DNA of 19,215 bases from Myxococcales bacterium. GTDB taxonomy: Bacteria; Myxococcota; Polyangia; HGW-17; SLPX01. Where the stretch lies: the NCBI GenBank assembly GCA_007131745.1, contig SLPX01000039.1:1-19215 (forward strand). Direction: 5' to 3'. The position numbers and the translations under genes are program-made. The notes beneath the pieces were generated by a model. That model ran no database searches. It was not told the origin of the DNA and saw nothing but the letters and a program-made list of their open reading frames with translations. Positions 16,335 to 19,215 of the stretch are shown piece after piece (positions within the stretch are counted from its first letter, which is position 1; the number at the start of each line of letters is the position of its first letter).

Positions 16335-16463
16335 GGCCGGGAGATTATCACAAAATACCGGAATTCGAGAAGATCCAAATAATCGGGGTGGTAATCCAAA
16401 AACGAGACTCATGCAAGCCGGGAGCGTCCCCCTGAAATACAGCAAATCCCAATAAATCCTTAT

Positions 16464-16476
16464 AGAATACAATTCT
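16464..16476. promoter_or_regulatory. short palindrome upstream of pilT
   Basis: AGAAT-ACA-ATTCT is a perfect 5-3-5 inverted repeat in the gap between the end of thi4 and the start of pilT. It could be an operator, but such a length arises by chance fairly often. No clear promoter was found around it. Confidence 0.2.
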
Positions 16477-16496
16477 TGGAACGAAAGGCCGGAAAG

Positions 16497-17270
16497 TCAC
16501 CTATTTGCAAGGATCAATTCTGCCGCCTTTTTCCCGGAAAGCAGCATGCCGCCGAAAATGGGTCCCATGCGTGGTCCGCCGTACACGGCGTTCGCTGCCA
16601 TGCCTGCCGCATAAACTCCGGGGCAAACCTCTCTCGTGTTTTCCATGGTGAGTCTCTCAGCTTTTTCGGCCCACATGGATCGCTCGCCCATGACTCCCCC
16701 GGTTTCTGTGTTGAGCGAGATATCGGCCTTGCGCGCGATGGTTCTGAGAACTTCCGTGTCGTGCCCGGTAGTATCTATGACGGTCTTTGCTTCTATGGAC
16801 AATGGATCCACGTGCAAACCGGCCATTTCAACGGGCGACCAGCTTATGACAAGTCCCTGCACGCGTCCTTCCCGCACGATGACATCTTCCACGCTCATGC
16901 AGTTGAATATTTTGGCTCCGGCCTTCATCGCATGGGAACAAATCGTACTCACCGCTTCAATCGAATCCGCGGTGTAGAGACCCTTGTCGTATTCAACGGA
17001 TGTTATACCGAAAATGTCCAGGATCTCCTTCCCTTCATCCTGGACGACTATCTCGTTAAACATCATGCCTCCCCCCCACATACCCCCGCCGATGCTTAAC
17101 TTTCTTTCGAACAATGCCGTTTTCACACCTGCTTTGGCAAGAAAATACGCTGCCACTAGTCCTGAAGGTCCACCCCCCACGACTGCTGTTTCAACCTCCG
17201 CGTAATCGCTGAATTTTTTCATGAAACGATCGATAATGGCCCTGGTGATAATTACTTCATTTAATGACAT
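16497..17270 (-). CDS. thi4: Thi4-family thiazole synthase, sulfide-dependent type
   Basis: Thi4 makes the thiazole phosphate of thiamine from NAD, glycine and a sulfur source. The 257-aa protein has a Rossmann FAD/NAD-binding start ([15 protein letters not shown], residues 30-44), the [11 protein letters not shown] glycine-rich stretch and the terminal [12 protein letters not shown] segment of the family. The residue that aligns with the sulfur-donor Cys205 of yeast Thi4 (just before MDP) is here His153 (GLHVDP). That is the state of archaeal and some anaerobic bacterial enzymes, which use free sulfide and iron and turn over catalytically. The family is sometimes annotated as ribose-1,5-bisphosphate isomerase. 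ATG 17270 is chosen because AGGAGG lies 4 bp before it, overlapping the region just after the thiDN stop at 17282-17284. Confidence 0.9.
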   Translation of the reverse strand: MSLNEVIITRAIIDRFMKKFSDYAEVETAVVGGGPSGLVAAYFLAKAGVKTALFERKLSIGGGMWGGGMMFNEIVVQDEGKEILDIFGITSVEYDKGLYTADSIEAVSTICSHAMKAGAKIFNCMSVEDVIVREGRVQGLVISWSPVEMAGLHVDPLSIEAKTVIDTTGHDTEVLRTIARKADISLNTETGGVMGERSMWAEKAERLTMENTREVCPGVYAAGMAANAVYGGPRMGPIFGGMLLSGKKAAELILANR

Positions 17271-17281
17271 TTCGCCTCCTA

Positions 17282-18658
17282 TCACGAATTATCCATGTCA
17301 TTTATCGGTATTTTTGCAATTTTCAACACTTTTGCCGCAACCTCGGCCGGGGTCTTTCCCAGCACCCTGATAACCGGCTCCTTTCCGACCTCTCCCCGAT
17401 CGAAAATGATATCCGGAACCGACGTCCTGCCTCCAAGAATCGAATCGGTCCCCCACTCCAGTGTCGATCCTTCACGTTCCTTGACTTCTTGCGGCTCATC
17501 TTTGCGGCTGAAACAAACCATGTCAAAGCCCAGGTCACGACAAACCGTTACGAGCTGTTCGGAAAACTTCAACGCCATGGCGGATCTGTATTCTTCGTCG
17601 TATTTCATGACTGTAATAACGATGCGCGCCACGTGGCTGGATGCACCGAATGCCGGATCACGGAGCGTTTCGATGCTGTCGCCCACCCGGATAATGCGCC
17701 CGGGAACTCCGGCCACTTCGGCCAAACAGCTTGCATGAGGAAGAGCATAAACCAGGTTGGACTGTATCTCCGGAATGAGTCGGGCGATCCCGGCTTCTTT
17801 CAGAGTACTGACGGCATTGCGAAGTTCCACGATCGTTTCGTACCGCCTGGATTCCCTAAATACCGCGGCCATGTGATTGACCGGACCGTGACCCGCCCCG
17901 ACCCCGAAGGAAAACCGTATCGCCGTATCCATGTACTTCTTCGCCTCGGTCACGGCCTCGAACACACTCATTCCTTTGCCCAACCCGGTCGCTACCGCTG
18001 CCGAAAGTGTACACCCGGTGCCGTGCGTGTTTTTCGTATGGATCCGCTCCGTGGAAAATTCATGCATCCGGCCTTCATCGAACAACACGTCCAGGACGGA
18101 ACCAGCCGAAACCGCTCCGCTCAGGTGCCCGCCTTTTACCAGAACGCTTCGCGCTCCTGTTTTGCTTATCGCGCGCGCTGCTTCTTTCATGTCATCGAGT
18201 GTTCTTATTTCTCCCCCGGTCAGAATCTCGGCTTCGGGTATATTAGGCGTGGCCAGTTTCGCCCTGGACAGCAAGCACTCCACGCACGCTCCAACCGCGT
18301 CATCGGCAATGAGTGAAGCGCCTCCCTTGGCCGTCATCACCGGATCCACAACAAGGTTTTCGATACCGTATTCTGCGATTTTGCGGCCGACCAGGCCCAT
18401 CATGTCCGGACTGCGGATCATCCCTGTCTTCGCACTATCCACGCGGATGTCGGAACACACCGAATCAAACTGCGTTTCCACGAAATGGAGCGGAATTTCG
18501 TGAATGGCTTGAACCCCCAGCGTGTTTTGAGCAGTGAGCGCGGTCACCACGCTCATTCCGAAACCGCCCAACGCTGTGACGGTCTTGATGTCCGCCTGTA
18601 TTCCCGCTCCACCCCCCGAATCAGACCCGGCAATCGTCAATACATGGGCCACGCTCAT
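17282..18658 (-). CDS. thiDN: bifunctional HMP(-P) kinase and ThiN-type thiamine-phosphate synthase (ThiD-ThiN fusion)
   Basis: The 458-aa protein fuses two steps of thiamine synthesis. Residues 1-265 are ThiD, which phosphorylates hydroxymethylpyrimidine twice: [13 protein letters not shown] at 11-23 and the anion-hole motif GTGC at 213-216 are present. Residues 275-450 are ThiN, which joins the pyrimidine and thiazole to thiamine phosphate in place of ThiE; signature segments include SNLVYALP and [10 protein letters not shown]. ThiDN fusions are typical of archaea and a few bacteria. ATG 18658 has AGGAGG 9 bp upstream, whereas the longer frame to 18685 lacks one. The stop is 11 bp before thi4, so the two form an operon that covers thiazole synthesis, pyrimidine activation and coupling. 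No TPP riboswitch was seen in the short upstream gap. Confidence 0.93.
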   Translation of the reverse strand: MSVAHVLTIAGSDSGGGAGIQADIKTVTALGGFGMSVVTALTAQNTLGVQAIHEIPLHFVETQFDSVCSDIRVDSAKTGMIRSPDMMGLVGRKIAEYGIENLVVDPVMTAKGGASLIADDAVGACVECLLSRAKLATPNIPEAEILTGGEIRTLDDMKEAARAISKTGARSVLVKGGHLSGAVSAGSVLDVLFDEGRMHEFSTERIHTKNTHGTGCTLSAAVATGLGKGMSVFEAVTEAKKYMDTAIRFSFGVGAGHGPVNHMAAVFRESRRYETIVELRNAVSTLKEAGIARLIPEIQSNLVYALPHASCLAEVAGVPGRIIRVGDSIETLRDPAFGASSHVARIVITVMKYDEEYRSAMALKFSEQLVTVCRDLGFDMVCFSRKDEPQEVKEREGSTLEWGTDSILGGRTSVPDIIFDRGEVGKEPVIRVLGKTPAEVAAKVLKIAKIPINDMDNS

Positions 18659-18721
18659 CCTTGTTTTCCTCCTGTAGAAATCCAATCGTCAATCAAAACA
18701 ATGCTGGATCGCGGATCACGA

Positions 18722-19215
18722 TCAGCACTGATCCGGAAACCAGTCGGCACAAGCTGCATGGTGACAAACATCAGCACAACAATCGCCTTCAGTAAAACAA
18801 AGCGAATCACACCAACACCCCGAATCAGCGCTTCCACCACAATTGCCCACACATGAGTCCGGAGCCCCTTCACACAGCCAGTTCTGGTCACTCACAGGAT
18901 CCTGACCTGCAGGGCAGCTGTTGTATTCACAAGCTGAAGCTCCGCCGTGCTCGCAGTCCGGGTCCTGCACCCCGCAACCGCAGTCGCAGATCCCATCGCC
19001 GTACCACGAAGAATCACAAGTCCATCCATCAGTAAAGCACCGCCAATTCTCCCCGTCTATGGGAGACTCGCCGTCGGGACAGTTGTTCACTTCGCAAACA
19101 TCGTAACTACCGTCCGCACAGTCCGGGTCCTGCACCCCGCAACCGCAGTCGCACAACCCATCGCCGTACCACAAAGGACTGCACGTCCAATGAGGATGCA
19201 CATCCACGCAAAGCC
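18722..19215 (-). CDS. cysteine-rich exported-type protein, 5' part missing (runs off the window)
   Basis: Only the C-terminal part is in the window; the frame stays open to the right edge with no start. It has two tandem 55-residue units, each with a WTC, WYGDG, CDCGCGVQDPDC and CP-G core, then a last domain of about 43 residues with CWCDSLC and GDCCADVC that looks somatomedin-B-like (paired cysteines). Disulfide-rich modules like these imply an exported or cell-surface protein, as in many Myxococcota-type genomes. No enzymatic domain is visible. The stop lies in a hairpin (CGGATCA 18712-18718, TGATCCG 18729-18735) that may weakly terminate transcription before thiDN. Confidence 0.72.
   Translation of the reverse strand, partial: LCVDVHPHWTCSPLWYGDGLCDCGCGVQDPDCADGSYDVCEVNNCPDGESPIDGENWRCFTDGWTCDSSWYGDGICDCGCGVQDPDCEHGGASACEYNSCPAGQDPVSDQNWLCEGAPDSCVGNCGGSADSGCWCDSLCFTEGDCCADVCHHAACADWFPDQC
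18860..19189 (-). repeat. two tandem 165-bp coding repeats (55 residues each)
   Basis: Units at 19025-19189 and 18860-19024 encode the same Cys-rich module. A 35-nt stretch at 18954-18988 recurs exactly at 19119-19153, followed by a 16-nt exact match a few bases further. Identity is much lower in the polar parts between the cysteines. More units may lie beyond the window edge. Confidence 0.85.

Noticed and set aside
16335..16472. Extended N-terminus of PilT
   Set aside because: The extra 46 residues do not resemble PilT, and ATG 16334 begins exactly where family similarity starts.
17264..18316. Long plus-strand open frame (350 codons) antisense to thiDN
   Set aside because: The opposite strand has unambiguous ThiD and ThiN motifs, and the plus-strand translation is basic, Arg/His/Phe-rich and matches no family, as expected of a shadow frame.
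18659..18721. TPP riboswitch before thiDN
   Set aside because: The conserved CUGAGA and the second-arm motif are absent, and the gap is only about 60 bp.

Overview
The window reads as chromosomal DNA of moderate GC from a Gram-negative bacterium. The best guess is one of the deltaproteobacteria-related lineages (Myxococcota, Bradymonadota or Desulfobacterota-like). The grounds are several predicted outer-membrane barrel proteins with signal peptides, an FHA + DUF4388 protein, a DUF2330 protein, a cysteine-rich secreted protein with a somatomedin-B-like end, and a type IV pilus retraction ATPase. Several genes suit an anaerobic or low-oxygen, sulfide-exposed lifestyle: a three-domain NifU with NifS, oxygen-sensitive quinolinate synthase, and a Thi4 thiazole synthase whose sulfur-donor cysteine is replaced by histidine. 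The lineage is inferred, not proven. No rRNA, tRNA, CRISPR array, transposase or phage gene was recognised.

Layout. At 1-240 there is no assignable gene. A plus-strand group follows: a sirtuin (241-1002), an Npt1/Npt2 (ATP/ADP translocase)-like carrier (1054-2325), a small membrane-anchored protein (2503-2988) and two tandem paralogous metallo-beta-lactamase-fold hydrolases that overlap by ATGA (2995-4823). The strand then switches to minus: FHA-DUF4388 (4843-5757), an inverted-repeat-rich intergenic element (5814-5943), nadA (6028-6990) and three exported proteins of unknown function, two of which are paralogous barrels (7182-9779). A 416-bp divergent intergenic region contains a perfect hairpin and a possible 42-codon ORF. 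It leads into a plus-strand DUF2330 protein (10196-11482), and then nifU-nifS (11646-13702) behind a good sigma70-like promoter. The rest is on the minus strand: pilT (15144-16334) followed immediately by a large two-domain outer-membrane protein (13712-15124), the thiamine pair thiDN-thi4 (16497-18658), and a cysteine-rich repeat protein cut by the window end (18722-19215).

How the genes work together. Three metabolic modules are clear: NifU/NifS Fe-S cluster assembly, a first step of NAD synthesis (NadA, itself a [4Fe-4S] enzyme), and a thiamine route of archaeal type (Thi4 + ThiD-ThiN instead of ThiG/ThiE). The sirtuin consumes NAD, and the adjacent carrier belongs to a family that moves nucleotides. 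The least explained parts are the three-gene exported cluster at 7182-9779, the barrel protein coupled to pilT, the second hydrolase that lost a catalytic-motif histidine, the intergenic hairpin element at 5814-5943, and the leader in front of the DUF2330 gene.
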